Origin: Rhodocyclaceae bacterium
GTDB lineage: Bacteria > Pseudomonadota > Gammaproteobacteria > Burkholderiales > Rhodocyclaceae
Length of the DNA stretch: 64,000 nucleotides
Assembly (NCBI GenBank): GCA_018261935.1
Contig: JAGTRP010000002.1
Coordinates: forward strand, 1-64,000
Direction: 5' to 3'
Position numbers and translations under genes: made by a program. Numbering within the stretch: position 1 is the first letter of the stretch; the number at the start of each line of letters is the position of its first letter. The notes under the pieces were generated by a model that was not told the DNA's origin, did no database searches, and worked only from the letters and a program-made list of their open reading frames with translations. This document shows positions 44,983 through 53,668 of the stretch, piece after piece.

Positions 44983-46356
44983 TTATGGCAGAGGCTGGAC
45001 GGCCCGGGTCAGGTCGATGTGAATGAGGGCATCGTAGGCCCGGGCCGGGCGGACGGGATGGTAATGGTTCTTCTCCTCGGCGTCCGGAAAATAATTGACC
45101 CCGATGGCGCGATCCGGGCGGCGCTGCTCCAGGTGGCCGGCCAGGCCCTGGTCGCGCCGGAAATCGAGCAGGAAGGCTGGCAGGCCGACGTCGTGGAAGA
45201 GGGCCTGCCAGCTGTCGGGATGGGCTGGCGCCAGTTCCTTGACCCGGTCCGTCGTGGCCCAGCCGCTGGCCGCCCGGACCGTGCCGGCGGCGGTGGTGAG
45301 GCCGACCAGGAAGACCGCCTCCTCTCCGTAGCGCTCCCGGGCCAGTTGGCCGATGGTGAGCAGCCCGGCGGCGCCATAGCCCGTCGCCCGGGCATCCCCC
45401 TGGTGGGTGTTGTGGGCCCAGACCACGGCCTTGCCATGGCGGCCCAGGATGAGGTCGATGGATTCGGCCAGATGGCGTTCCCGCACGTTCCACGAGCCGC
45501 CGCGGCCGTAGACGGCCCGGTAGTAGGCCTCGGCCCCGTGGACGGTGCGGGCCCCCAGCAGGGCCGCGAAGCCGGCGTCATCGCCGGCCTCGGCGGCCAG
45601 TCGGCGTACCGCCTCCACGCGGCTACCTACCCGCTTTTCGCAGGAGGGCATCCAGCCTCGGGCCACGTCGCGGCCGTAGTACATGGGGTCGAAGGCCTGC
45701 CGCCGGTAGGGGGCGAAGCAGCGGTAATCCCCCTTCGCCCGGCGGGCGGCGGTGGCATCCCGGGTCCTCAGGTAGTCCACCACCTTGACGGCCGCCTCCG
45801 GCGCTTCGTAGATGTCCATGCCGTAGAGGGCCACCCGGGGCCGGCCGGGGGGCAGGGCGGCGTTGTGGGCCCGCAATTCCTCCAGGAAAGCAGCGAATTC
45901 GGCATTGCGCCAGGTCCAGCCGGGAAAACGGCGGTAATCCCGGAGGGCCTCCCCGGAGCTGCGGTCGGCGGACCTTCCCCGGACGTAAGCGTCGAGGCGG
46001 GCCGCCGGGGCCCAGCCGGATTCCAGGATGACGGTATCGAAGCCCTTTTCGGCGATGAGCCGGCGGGTGATGCGGGCCCGCTCCCGATAGAATTCGGCGC
46101 TGCCGTGGGTGCCTTCGCCGAGGAGCACCAGCCTGGCGGCACCGATGGAGGCGAGGAGGGCATCGTAGTCCTGGGGCTGGCCGGTAATTTCCCCGGCCTG
46201 GGCACGGATGGCGGCCACCGTCTCGGCGCGGTCAGGGAGGGAAGGCGCCGGCTCCGCCAGGGCGGGGAGGGCCAGGAGCCAGGGGAGGGCGGCCGCGAGC
46301 AGCCGCCGGCGGCGGTTTTTCCCCGCTATCGATGTGCTCTGGATGGACGTCCCCAT
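44983..46356 (-). CDS. exported erythromycin esterase-family protein
   Basis: 457 residues from ATG at 46356, chosen because it starts a twin-arginine-like signal (GKNRRRRLLAAALPWLLALP, cleavage near ALAEP). The EreA/succinoglycan-biosynthesis family pattern is clear: ARLVLLGEGTHGSAEFYRER, DTVILESGWAPAARLDAYVR, ALYGMDIYEA, and AVVWAHNTHQGDARA with the conserved His. The usual catalytic His and Glu are kept. Many relatives do not degrade macrolides, so resistance should not be assumed; the substrate is unknown. Likely periplasmic. Operon with the spermidine synthase-like gene. Confidence 0.85.
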   Translation of the reverse strand: MGTSIQSTSIAGKNRRRRLLAAALPWLLALPALAEPAPSLPDRAETVAAIRAQAGEITGQPQDYDALLASIGAARLVLLGEGTHGSAEFYRERARITRRLIAEKGFDTVILESGWAPAARLDAYVRGRSADRSSGEALRDYRRFPGWTWRNAEFAAFLEELRAHNAALPPGRPRVALYGMDIYEAPEAAVKVVDYLRTRDATAARRAKGDYRCFAPYRRQAFDPMYYGRDVARGWMPSCEKRVGSRVEAVRRLAAEAGDDAGFAALLGARTVHGAEAYYRAVYGRGGSWNVRERHLAESIDLILGRHGKAVVWAHNTHQGDARATGYGAAGLLTIGQLARERYGEEAVFLVGLTTAAGTVRAASGWATTDRVKELAPAHPDSWQALFHDVGLPAFLLDFRRDQGLAGHLEQRRPDRAIGVNYFPDAEEKNHYHPVRPARAYDALIHIDLTRAVQPLP

Positions 46357-46516
46357 CGCTCCATTATCCCTTGCGGCGGGGGGCGAGGGACAGGGGGAGT
46401 GTCGATTTCGGGCGACAGAATGGCCGGGGTGGGGCGGAAAACCTGCAAATTGCGATGCCATCCGGAGCCATTACCGAGCGATAATAGAGGGCTGCGTCAG
46501 AATGGAAGTGGAAGCG

Positions 46517-47761
46517 ATGAAGCGAGTGGATGATTTTCGCCTGCGCCTGGGAAGGCAGGAACTGGTACCCATCATGATCGGCGGCATGGGGGTCGATATC
46601 TCGACCGCCGACCTTTCCCTGGAGGCCGCCCGCCTCGGGGGCATCGGGCACATCTCGGATGCCATGGTGCCGACGGTGGCGGATCGCCGCTTCAACACCC
46701 GGTACGTCAAGGACAAGCTCGCCCAGTACAAATTCAACGTCGGCAACCCGGACAAGTCGGTGGTTCAGTTCGACCTCGGCCTCCTGGCCGAAGCGACCAC
46801 CCTGCATGTCAGCAAGACCATGGAGGCCAAGCGCGGCCCCGGTCTCATCTTCATCAACACGATGGAGAAGCTGACCATGAACGGCCCCAAGGAAACCCTG
46901 CGGGTCCGGTTGCGGGCCGCGCTGGATGCGGGCATCGACGGCATTACCCTGGCGGCGGGCCTGCACCTGGGTTCCTTCGCCCTCATCGAGGACCATCCCC
47001 GCTTCCGGGACGTCAAGCTCGGCATCATCGTCTCCTCCCTGCGCGCCCTGCAGCTTTTCCTGAAGAAGAGCGCCCGCACCAACCGCCTGCCGGACTACGT
47101 GGTCATCGAGGGCCCCCTGGCCGGCGGCCACCTGGGTTTCGGCATGGACTGGGCCCAGTACGACCTGGCGACCATCGTGGCGGAAATCCAGGCCTGGCTG
47201 AAGGCCGAGCAACTGGACATCCCCCTCATCCCGGCCGGCGGCATCTTCACCGGCTCCGACGCGGCGGCTTTCCTGGAGATGGGTGCCGCCGCCGTGCAGG
47301 TGGCGACCCGCTTCACCGTCGCCAAGGAATGCGGCCTGCCGGAGCGCGTGCAGCAGGAATACTTCAAGGCCAGCGAGGCCGACATCGAGGTCAACCAGAT
47401 CTCTCCCACCGGCTACCCCATGCGCATGCTCAAGGGCAGCCCGGCCATCGGCGACGGCATCCGCCCCAACTGCGAGGCCTACGGCTACCTGCTCGACGCT
47501 TCCGGCGGCTGCCAGTACATCACCGCCTACAACCGGGAAGTCGCCGCCCATCCCGGGGAGCGCAAGGTCAAGGTGTGGGACAAGACCTGCCTGTGCACCC
47601 ACATGCGCAACTTCGACCTGTGGACCTGCGGCCACTACACCTACCGCCTCAAGGACACCACCCGCAAGAACGAGGACGGCAGCTACCGGATTCCTTCGGC
47701 CGAGCACATCTTCCGGGACTACCAGTTCAGCACCGACAACCAGATCGCCCTGCCGGAGTAG
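46517..47761 (+). CDS. nitronate monooxygenase-like FMN protein
   Basis: 414 residues from ATG at 46517 (GGAAGTGGAAG upstream; ATG at 46502 also possible). The TIM-barrel flavoprotein pattern is clear: VPIMIGGMGVDISTADLSLE, LGGIGHISDAMVP, VIEGPLAGGHLGF, IPLIPAGGIFTGSDAAAFLE and GAAAVQVATRFTVAKECG. The C-terminal third has a cysteine group (DKTCLCTHMRN, DLWTCGHYTY) not expected in a simple nitronate monooxygenase, which suggests a subfamily with another role. Promoter-like GATAAT lies just upstream. Divergent from the esterase operon. Confidence 0.85.
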   Translation: MKRVDDFRLRLGRQELVPIMIGGMGVDISTADLSLEAARLGGIGHISDAMVPTVADRRFNTRYVKDKLAQYKFNVGNPDKSVVQFDLGLLAEATTLHVSKTMEAKRGPGLIFINTMEKLTMNGPKETLRVRLRAALDAGIDGITLAAGLHLGSFALIEDHPRFRDVKLGIIVSSLRALQLFLKKSARTNRLPDYVVIEGPLAGGHLGFGMDWAQYDLATIVAEIQAWLKAEQLDIPLIPAGGIFTGSDAAAFLEMGAAAVQVATRFTVAKECGLPERVQQEYFKASEADIEVNQISPTGYPMRMLKGSPAIGDGIRPNCEAYGYLLDASGGCQYITAYNREVAAHPGERKVKVWDKTCLCTHMRNFDLWTCGHYTYRLKDTTRKNEDGSYRIPSAEHIFRDYQFSTDNQIALPE

Positions 47762-47780
47762 CGGGCAGGGAAGACCGGGG

Positions 47781-48413
47781 ATGCGGCGTCGGACCTTTCT
47801 GCTTGCGACCGCCGGGGCGCTGGCCCTGCCGGCCTGCGGCCGATCGGCCAGGCTCCCCGCCATCCCGGCGGGGGCCGCGGTCCTGGCTTTCGGCGACAGC
47901 GTCACCTACGGCACCGGCGCCTCGCCCGGCGAGGACTGGCCCTCCCTCCTGGGGGGCATGACCGGCTGGAAAGTGGTCAATGCCGGCATCCCGGGAGACA
48001 CCGCCGATGCCGCCAAGGGCCGGATCGGGCCCCTCCTGGAGGAGCACCGCCCGGCCCTGGTCATCGTCGAGATCGGCGGCAACGATTTCCTGCGCCGGCG
48101 GCCCCAGAAGGCGGTGAAGGAAGACATCCGGCAAATCCTGGCCGCCGTCCGCGGCAGCGGCGCCTCCGCCGTCCTGATGGCCGTGCCCGAGCTCTCCCTG
48201 CTGGGGGCCGTCACCCGCAGTCCCTCGGACGCCGCTTTCTATGGCGAATTGGGGAAGGAAGAAAAGGTGCCGGTCATCGAGGACGTCTTTTCGGACATCC
48301 TCGGCCACCCGGAACTGTGCGCCGACCAAATCCACCCCAATGCCCGGGGCTACCGGCAAATGGCCGACGGCCTCCATGCCGCCCTCAAGAAAACCGGGAT
48401 AGCCCCCCGCTAG
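47781..48413 (+). CDS. GDSL-type esterase lipoprotein
   Basis: 210 residues. A signal peptide with twin-arginine-like MRRRTF and lipobox LPAC (Cys about residue 19) is followed by an SGNH hydrolase fold: block I AFGDSVTYGTGASPGEDWPS (nucleophile Ser), block II NAGIPGDTA (Gly), block III IVEIGGNDFLRR (Asn) and block V DQIHPNARGYRQMA (Asp and His). All four catalytic blocks are present. It resembles TesA-type lysophospholipase/thioesterase. 19 bases after the flavoprotein gene and probably co-transcribed. Substrate unknown. Confidence 0.9.
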   Translation: MRRRTFLLATAGALALPACGRSARLPAIPAGAAVLAFGDSVTYGTGASPGEDWPSLLGGMTGWKVVNAGIPGDTADAAKGRIGPLLEEHRPALVIVEIGGNDFLRRRPQKAVKEDIRQILAAVRGSGASAVLMAVPELSLLGAVTRSPSDAAFYGELGKEEKVPVIEDVFSDILGHPELCADQIHPNARGYRQMADGLHAALKKTGIAPR

Positions 48414-48589
48414 CCAGCCTGACCCGCGGGCAATCCAACCCCCCGGAACCACCGCCCTGGGGCGGCGTCGAAACCATCGGCTAAAGGGCGATCAGCGAGA
48501 AGGATTGCGAGGCTCGGCTCAAGCCACGATGGAATTCCCGCCGCCCGGGGCGCCTCGCTCCGGCCCGGCACAAGAGGGGTGGCGAAACG
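48414..48589. other. spacer before the hyf-like operon
   Basis: A 176-base gap between the GDSL gene and the hyfB-like gene. It should carry the promoter of the six-gene operon. I see no consensus sigma-70 or sigma-54 site and no obvious operator. GC-rich near its 5' end (CCGCCCTGGGGCGGCG could form a hairpin terminating the upstream transcript). Confidence 0.35.
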
Positions 48590-50602
48590 GTGGCTGTGGC
48601 GGTTCTTCTGTTCTGCGTCGGAGTCTTGCTCGCAACCGGTGTGGGCGCCGTGGCGGGCGCCCGCCGATCCGCCACCGCCGCCATCGTCTATGGGCTCTCC
48701 CTCCTCGTCAGCGCGGTTGCGCTGGCCGTCGCCTTTGCGGCCCTGGCCTTCGATTCCCAGTGGGTGCAGACGCTGCGCCTGCCCGTCGGCCTGCCCTGGC
48801 TGGGTGCCCATTTCCGCCTGGATGCCCTGGCGGCGCTCTTCCTTATCGTCGTCAACCTGGGCGGCCTCACGGCCAGCCTCTACGGCCTCGGCTACGGCCG
48901 GCACGAGGAGGCCCCCGGCCGCGTCCTGCCCTTCTTCCCGGCCTTCCTGGCGGGCATGAACCTGGTCGTCCTCGCCGACGATGCCTTCACCTTCCTGCTC
49001 GCCTGGGAGTTCATGTCCCTGGTCTCCTGGGCCCTGGTCATGGCCCACCACCGGGAGGCGGGCAATGCCCGGGCAGGCTACATCTACCTGCTGATGGCCA
49101 GCTTCGGCACCCTGGCGCTGCTCCTTGCCTTCGGCCTCCTGGCCGGCCCGGAGGGGGGCTATGCCTTCGATGCCATCCGCCGTGCCGTCCCCGACCCGGC
49201 CCTGGCCACCGCCGTCCTTGTCCTCGCCCTGCTTGGGGCCGGCTCCAAGGCCGGGCTGGTGCCCCTCCATGTCTGGCTGCCCCTGGCCCACCCGGCGGCG
49301 CCGAGCCATGTGTCGGCCCTGATGAGCGGGGTGATGACCAAGGTGGCGGTGTATGGCTTCGTGCGTATCGTCTTCGACCTCCTCGGCCCGCCGCTCTGGT
49401 GGTGGGGCGCGGTGGTGCTGGTCCTGGGCGGTGTCACCGCCGTCCTCGGGGTGCTCTACGCCCTCATGCAGCATGACCTGAAGCGCCTGCTCGCCTATCA
49501 CACGGTCGAGAACATCGGCATCGTCTTCATCGGCCTCGGCCTGGCGCTATCCTTCCAGGCCAACCTCATGGGTCCGGCCGCGGCCCTGGCGCTGACGGCG
49601 GCCCTGTTCCACGTCTTCAACCACTCGGTCTTCAAGAGCCTGCTCTTCTTCGGGGCTGGCGCCGTCCTCACGGCCACCGGCGAGCGCGACATGGAGCGCC
49701 TGGGCGGCCTCATCCACCGCATGCCCTTCACCGCCTTCGCCTTCCTGGCCGGCTCCATCGCCATTTCGGCCCTGCCGCCCCTCAACGGCTTCGTGTCCGA
49801 GTGGCTGACCTTCCAGGGGATACTCCTGAGCCCCAAGCTGCCCCAGTGGCTGCTCAAGTTCCTGGTGCCGGCCATCGGCGCCATGCTCGCCCTGTCCGCA
49901 GCCCTTGCCGCCGGCTGCTTCGTCAAGGCTTTCGGCGTCACCTTCCTCGGGCGCCACCGGTCGAGCGCGGCCCAGGGGGCCCGGGAAACCGACGGTTTCT
50001 CCCTGGCGGCGATGTTCCTCCTGGTTTTCCTCTGCCTGCTCGCCGGCGTCCTCCCCGGATTCTTCATCGACGGGCTGGCCCCGGCGACCCAGCAGCTCCT
50101 GGGCGCCCGATTGGAGCCCCAGGCAGAGATGGCCTGGCTCACCCTCGTGCCCATCGCCGAGGGCCGCAGCTCCTACAACGGCCTGCTGCTCTTCCTCCTC
50201 ATCGGGGCGGCGGCGTTGCTGTGCGCCAAGGCCATCCACCGCTGGGCATCCCGGGCGGTGCGGCGCTCGGCGGCCTGGGACTGCGGATTCCCCGATCCCA
50301 GCCCGCTGACCCAATACACCGCCGGCAGCTTCGCCCAGCCCATCCGGCGCGTCTTCGGCACCGTCGCCTTCCGGGCCCGGGAGGAGGTCTCCATGCCGCC
50401 CCCCGGGGAAACGGGGCCCGCCACCCTGCGCGTCCACATGCGAGACCTGGTCTGGGATGGGCTGTACGTCCCGGTGGAGCGCTTCATCGGCTTTGCCGCC
50501 GATCTCCTCAACCGGGTGCAGTTCTGGACCATCCGGGCCTATCTGAACCTGGTGTTCTTCTCGGTGGTGCTCCTCCTGATGGTGCTGACCCTATGGAGCT
50601 GA
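48590..50602 (+). CDS. hyfB: HyfB-like proton-pumping subunit (NuoL/MrpA type)
   Basis: 670 residues from GTG at 48590 (AGAGGGG upstream), with about 16 membrane helices. The antiporter-type core has conserved GSKAGLVPLHVWLPLAHPAA (Lys in a helix) and SHVSALMSGVMTKVAVYGF. The later HDLKRLLAYHTVENIGIVFI and HVFNHSVFKSLLFFGAG match HyfB of hydrogenase 4. A C-terminal tail (SAAWDCGFPDPSP, SFAQPIRRVFG) is also typical. It should move protons or Na+ across the inner membrane as part of the complex. First of six overlapping genes. Confidence 0.93.
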   Translation: MAVAVLLFCVGVLLATGVGAVAGARRSATAAIVYGLSLLVSAVALAVAFAALAFDSQWVQTLRLPVGLPWLGAHFRLDALAALFLIVVNLGGLTASLYGLGYGRHEEAPGRVLPFFPAFLAGMNLVVLADDAFTFLLAWEFMSLVSWALVMAHHREAGNARAGYIYLLMASFGTLALLLAFGLLAGPEGGYAFDAIRRAVPDPALATAVLVLALLGAGSKAGLVPLHVWLPLAHPAAPSHVSALMSGVMTKVAVYGFVRIVFDLLGPPLWWWGAVVLVLGGVTAVLGVLYALMQHDLKRLLAYHTVENIGIVFIGLGLALSFQANLMGPAAALALTAALFHVFNHSVFKSLLFFGAGAVLTATGERDMERLGGLIHRMPFTAFAFLAGSIAISALPPLNGFVSEWLTFQGILLSPKLPQWLLKFLVPAIGAMLALSAALAAGCFVKAFGVTFLGRHRSSAAQGARETDGFSLAAMFLLVFLCLLAGVLPGFFIDGLAPATQQLLGARLEPQAEMAWLTLVPIAEGRSSYNGLLLFLLIGAAALLCAKAIHRWASRAVRRSAAWDCGFPDPSPLTQYTAGSFAQPIRRVFGTVAFRAREEVSMPPPGETGPATLRVHMRDLVWDGLYVPVERFIGFAADLLNRVQFWTIRAYLNLVFFSVVLLLMVLTLWS

Positions 50603-51549
50603 TCGGCAAGGTGCTCGTCCAGCTCGTCCAGCTCCTGCTGGTGCTCGCCCTGGCGCCCCTGCTGACGGGCTACATCCGCCACCTCAAGGCCAGGCTGCTG
50701 CGCCGCCGGGGGCCCGCCGTGGTGCAGCCCTACCGGGACCTCCTCAAGCTGATCCGCAAGGAGGTGGTGCTGGCGGACAATGCCTCCTGGCTCTTCCGGG
50801 CGGCGCCCTACATCATTTTCGCCGCCACCCTGATCGCCGCCTCCCTGGTCCCCACCTTCGCCACCGGGCTGGTCTTCAGCCCCGCCGCCGATCTCATCGC
50901 CATCGTCGCCCTCCTGGGCGCCGCCCGCTTCTTCCTGGCCCTGGCCGGCCTCGACGTCGGCACCAGCTTCGGCGGCATCGGCTCCAGCCGGGAGATGATG
51001 ATCGCCTCCCTGGCCGAGCCGGCCATGCTGATGTTCGTGTTCAGCCTGTCCCTCCTGGCCGGCTCCACTCAGCTCTCCTCGGTGGCCGATTTCATGCAGC
51101 GCCCCGAGGTCGGCCTGCGGGTCTCCCTGGCCCTCTCCCTGGTGGCGCTGATCATGGTGGCCATCGCCGAGAACGGGCGCATTCCCGCCGACAACCCCGC
51201 GACCCACCTCGAGCTCACCATGATCCACGAGGCCATGATCCTGGAATACTCGGGGCGCCATCTCGCCGTCATCGAGCTCGCCGCCTACCTCAAGCTGCTG
51301 CTCTATTTCTCCCTCATCGCCTGCGTCTTCGTGCCCTGGGGGCTGGCCACCGCGGGGGAGGGCTTCGGGGCCTTCGCCATCGGCCTGGGGTGGTACGTCG
51401 CCAAGCTGGCGGTGGGGGGATTCCTGCTCGCCGTGTTCGAGACCGGAACGGCCAAGATGCGGGTTTTCCGCCTTTCCGATTTCCTCGGGGTGGCCCTCAT
51501 GCTCGGCCTGCTGGCGGCCTTGCTCCTTTTCGTCTCCCGGGGCCTGTGA
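50593..51549 (+). CDS. hyfC: HyfC-like membrane subunit (NuoH type)
   Basis: 318 residues, about eight membrane helices, homologous to NuoH/HycD: GYIRHLKARLLRRRGPAVVQ, PYRDLLKLIRKEVVL, GIGSSREMMIASLAEPAMLM, and ENGRIPADNPATHLELTMIH with the acidic cluster facing the quinone-like or proton path. It anchors the soluble arm to the membrane. ATG at 50593 overlaps hyfB by 10 bases; the stop overlaps hyfE as TGATG. Confidence 0.93.
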   Translation: MELIGKVLVQLVQLLLVLALAPLLTGYIRHLKARLLRRRGPAVVQPYRDLLKLIRKEVVLADNASWLFRAAPYIIFAATLIAASLVPTFATGLVFSPAADLIAIVALLGAARFFLALAGLDVGTSFGGIGSSREMMIASLAEPAMLMFVFSLSLLAGSTQLSSVADFMQRPEVGLRVSLALSLVALIMVAIAENGRIPADNPATHLELTMIHEAMILEYSGRHLAVIELAAYLKLLLYFSLIACVFVPWGLATAGEGFGAFAIGLGWYVAKLAVGGFLLAVFETGTAKMRVFRLSDFLGVALMLGLLAALLLFVSRGL

Positions 51550-52208
51550 TGGACCGCCTCGCCCTCGACGTCGCCCACATGTTCGCCGGCGGGCTGGTGC
51601 TGGTCAGCTTCATGCTGCTCTACCAGGACCGGATGTTCGGGCTCCTCAACATCTTCGCGCTGCATGCCCTGGTGGTTTCCCTGTCGGTGGCCTGGCAGGC
51701 CTATATCCAGTTGGCGCCCCATCTCTACATCACCGCCGGCATCGCCCTCGTGGTCAAGGCCATCATCATTCCGGTGGCCCTGCACCGCATCATCGTGCGC
51801 CTGGGCATCCATCGCACCATCGAGACCATCGGCGGCATCGGCCGCACCATGCTGGCGGGGATCGCCCTGGTGGCCCTGTCGATCACGGTCATGCTGCCCA
51901 TCACCGCCGCGGCCGGGACCCTGACCCGGGAGGACCTCGCCTTTTCCCTGTCGGTCATCCTGCTCGGCCTCCTCATGATGATTTCCCGGCGCAACGCGGT
52001 CAGCCAGATCATCGGCTTCATGTCCATCGAAAACGGGCTGATCCTCGCCGCTACCGCCGCCAAGGGCATGCCCCTGGTGGTGGAGATCAGCGTCGCCTTT
52101 TCCATCATCATCGCCCTGATCGTGGTGGGCATCTTCCTGTTCCGCATCCGCGAGCGCTTCGACACGGTGGACGTGCATGCCCTCGAACGCTTCCGGGGAA
52201 GCCTCTGA
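51549..52208 (+). CDS. hyfE: HyfE-like membrane subunit
   Basis: 219 residues with about seven membrane helices, matching HyfE of hydrogenase 4. It resembles NuoK in part (FMSIENGLILAATAAKGMPL with the buried Glu). Membrane-arm subunit of the complex. Overlaps both neighbours by one base-pair set (TGATG), so the operon is translationally coupled. Confidence 0.9.
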   Translation: MDRLALDVAHMFAGGLVLVSFMLLYQDRMFGLLNIFALHALVVSLSVAWQAYIQLAPHLYITAGIALVVKAIIIPVALHRIIVRLGIHRTIETIGGIGRTMLAGIALVALSITVMLPITAAAGTLTREDLAFSLSVILLGLLMMISRRNAVSQIIGFMSIENGLILAATAAKGMPLVVEISVAFSIIIALIVVGIFLFRIRERFDTVDVHALERFRGSL

Positions 52209-53656
52209 TGGACGACTACGGTCCCCTCCTGGTGCGGCTGGTCCTCATCGTGCCGACCTGCAGCGCGGCGCTCCTGGCCTATTTCCCGGACGACCGCGCC
52301 ACCGGCCGGCTGAACGCCGTCGCCAGCTTCATCACCTTCCTGGCCTCCACTTCGCTGCTGGTGGTCCGGCCCGCACCGACCGCCTTCCTGATCGTCGATG
52401 ACGTCAATGTGGTGTTCATCCTGCTCAACACCTTCGTCGGGTTCACCACCAGCGTCTTCAGCGCCAGCTACATTTCCCACGAGATCGAGACGGGACGCCT
52501 GACGCCGGCCTATCTGCGCTTCTACCACGCCATGTACCAGGGCCTCATGTTCTCCATGAACCTGGCGCTGCTTGCCAACAACGTGGGGCTCATGTGGGTC
52601 GCCATCGAGCTCGCCACCCTGACCACCGTGTTGATGGTCGGCATCTACCGGACCCCGGCGGCCCTGGAGGCGGCCTGGAAATATTTCATCCTGGGCAGCG
52701 TCGGCATCGCCCTGGCCCTGTTCGGCACCATCCTGGTCTATCTGGCGGCCAGTTCGGCGGCCGGGGAGGGGCTCGACGCCATGGCCTGGAGCGTCCTCGT
52801 CACCCGGGCGGCGGAATTCGATCCCCATCTCCTCAACGTCGCCTTCGTCTTCCTGCTCCTGGGCTATGGCACCAAAGTCGGCCTGGTGCCGCTCCACGCC
52901 TGGCTGCCCGACGCCCATGCCGAGGGCCCGACCCCGATCTCGGCGGTGCTCTCCGGGCTCCTGCTCAACGTCGCCCTGTTCGCGGTGCTGCGCTTCAAGA
53001 TGGTGATGGCGGCGAACCCCGGCGCCCTGGCGCCGGGACCGCTGATGGTCGCCCTCGGCCTGCTGTCCGTCCTCTTCGCCTCCTTCATGCTCTACCGGCG
53101 CCACGGCATCAAGCGCATGTTCGCCTATTCCTCCATCGAGCACATGGGGGTCATCACCTTCGCCTTCGGCATGGGCGGGGCGCTGGCCAACTTCGCCGGG
53201 CTGCTGCACATGGCCTTCCACAGCCTGACCAAATCGGCCATCTTCTTCTCCGTCGGCCATATCGCCCAGATCAAGGGCACCCAGAACATGACTGAAATCC
53301 GGGGGCTGACGGTTTCCCATCCGGTCCTCGGCTGGGGCCTGGTCCTGGGGGTGATCGCCATCGTCGGCCTGCCTCCCATGGGCATCTTCATGAGCGAGTT
53401 CCTCATCATCACCTCCACCTTCGCCCGCCAGCCGGCCCTGGCGATCGCCCTGGCCCTCGGCCTGCTGGTGGCCCTCGGCGCCCTGTTGCTGCGGCTCAAC
53501 GGCCTCGCCTTTGGCGATCCGGTGGGCAGCGACGCCCGGTCCCAGGCTTCCTTCATCCCCATGTTCGCCCATCTGGCCCTGGTCCTGGCGGCGGGAATCT
53601 ATCTGCCCGCCGAGCTGGTCGCCTGGTTCCAGTACGCCGCGGGCCTGCTGGGATAG
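52208..53656 (+). CDS. hyfF: HyfF-like proton-pumping subunit (NuoM/N type)
   Basis: 482 residues, about 14 membrane helices, second antiporter-type subunit. Conserved features are MWVAIELATLTTVLMVGIYR, YGTKVGLVPLHAWLPDAHAE (Lys), EGPTPISAVLSGLLLNVALF, and HGIKRMFAYSSIEHMGVITF with HMAFHSLTKSAIFFSVGHI. Having two antiporter-like subunits (hyfB and hyfF) gives a larger pumping arm than formate hydrogenlyase. ATG overlaps the hyfE stop. Confidence 0.93.
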   Translation: MDDYGPLLVRLVLIVPTCSAALLAYFPDDRATGRLNAVASFITFLASTSLLVVRPAPTAFLIVDDVNVVFILLNTFVGFTTSVFSASYISHEIETGRLTPAYLRFYHAMYQGLMFSMNLALLANNVGLMWVAIELATLTTVLMVGIYRTPAALEAAWKYFILGSVGIALALFGTILVYLAASSAAGEGLDAMAWSVLVTRAAEFDPHLLNVAFVFLLLGYGTKVGLVPLHAWLPDAHAEGPTPISAVLSGLLLNVALFAVLRFKMVMAANPGALAPGPLMVALGLLSVLFASFMLYRRHGIKRMFAYSSIEHMGVITFAFGMGGALANFAGLLHMAFHSLTKSAIFFSVGHIAQIKGTQNMTEIRGLTVSHPVLGWGLVLGVIAIVGLPPMGIFMSEFLIITSTFARQPALAIALALGLLVALGALLLRLNGLAFGDPVGSDARSQASFIPMFAHLALVLAAGIYLPAELVAWFQYAAGLLG

Positions 53657-53668
53657 GCGGAGGGCGGA

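Noticed and set aside
44983-46356. Erythromycin resistance gene
   Set aside because: The family is broad and most members do not act on macrolides; nothing in the context supports resistance.
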